DNA of 7,030 nucleotides, taken from NCBI GenBank assembly GCA_029077775.1, contig JAQNCU010000152.1, positions 1-7,030 on the forward strand, written 5' to 3'. The position numbers were made by a program, and so were the translations under genes. The DNA comes from Acidocella sp. (lineage in GTDB: Bacteria > Pseudomonadota > Alphaproteobacteria > Acetobacterales > Acetobacteraceae). Numbering within the stretch: the stretch's first letter is position 1; every line of letters begins with the position of its first letter. Below are positions 6,941 to 7,030 of this stretch, one piece after another. Below the pieces are notes generated by a model, which worked only from the letters and a program-made list of their open reading frames with translations, was not told the DNA's origin and did no database searches.

Positions 6941-6975
6941 GCTGGCCTAAAGAATGACTCTTTGCGGGCAGCAAG

Positions 6976-7009
6976 CGCTTCTTTTTGTGAACAAAAAGAA
7001 GCAAAAAAA
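6976..7009. repeat. Near-perfect palindrome with 12-base arms and flanking A tract
   Basis: Arms GCTTCTTTTTGT (6977-6988) and ACAAAAAGAAGC (6991-7002) are separated by only GA, followed by seven A residues (7003-7009). As RNA it folds with an 11-base stem and a 4-base loop. No T run follows the stem on either strand, so it does not look like a standard terminator. Its composition differs sharply from the genes. The likeliest reading is a dispersed palindromic intergenic element, with the bounds of any larger unit unknown because the window ends soon after. Confidence 0.6.
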
Positions 7010-7030
7010 CATTATTAATCTGGGCCATTG

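Noticed and set aside
6901..6957. Small open frame of 18 codons in the right-edge spacer
   Set aside because: No Shine-Dalgarno, overlaps the inverted repeat, and has no recognisable features.
6977..7009. Classic intrinsic terminator at the 12-base-arm palindrome
   Set aside because: No T run follows the stem on either strand; the plus strand continues with seven A residues and the minus strand with GC-rich sequence.

Overview
The window reads as ordinary chromosome of a GC-rich alphaproteobacterium, most likely from Rhodospirillales/Acetobacteraceae. That placement is an inference from protein style (a compact single-chain M16 peptidase close to mitochondrial processing peptidase, a long-form ThrC, TldE) and from the AT-rich inverted repeats at the right edge. 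I did no database comparison. Coding density is very high. I found no mobile element, phage gene, CRISPR array, tRNA or rRNA.

Left part (1-1597, minus strand): a leftward, tightly packed set of three genes. It runs ABC transporter ATPase (1597 to 869), then ABC-2 type permease (872 to 75), then the first 26 codons of a histidine-phosphatase-like protein that leaves the window at base 1. Both junctions are 4-base ATGA overlaps, so the three are probably translationally coupled. The exported substrate cannot be read from sequence.

Divergent gap (1598-1682): 85 bases between the ATPase and hemW. It ends in a 16-base perfect inverted repeat that abuts the hemW ATG.

Right part (1683-6859, plus strand): hemW (radical SAM heme chaperone), a 46-base spacer with an AT-rich patch and a good Shine-Dalgarno, thrC (threonine synthase), 2 bases, an M16 zinc peptidase, a 4-base ATGA overlap, then tldE/pmbA. 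thrC, M16 and tldE look like one transcription unit; hemW may or may not share it. The metabolic genes (heme delivery, threonine) have no evident link to each other. The M16 and TldE pair is the one functionally suggestive neighbourhood, since both families process peptides and TldE needs a TldD partner that is not in this window.

Right edge (6860-7030): no credible gene. It holds three inverted repeats in a row: a GC-rich hairpin just after tldE, an 8-base IR with 16-base spacing, and a near-perfect palindrome with 12-base arms followed by an A tract.

Overall I see well-known families and no convincing undescribed system. The points most worth a second look are the palindrome at the hemW start, the repeat cluster at the right edge and the coupled M16-TldE pair.
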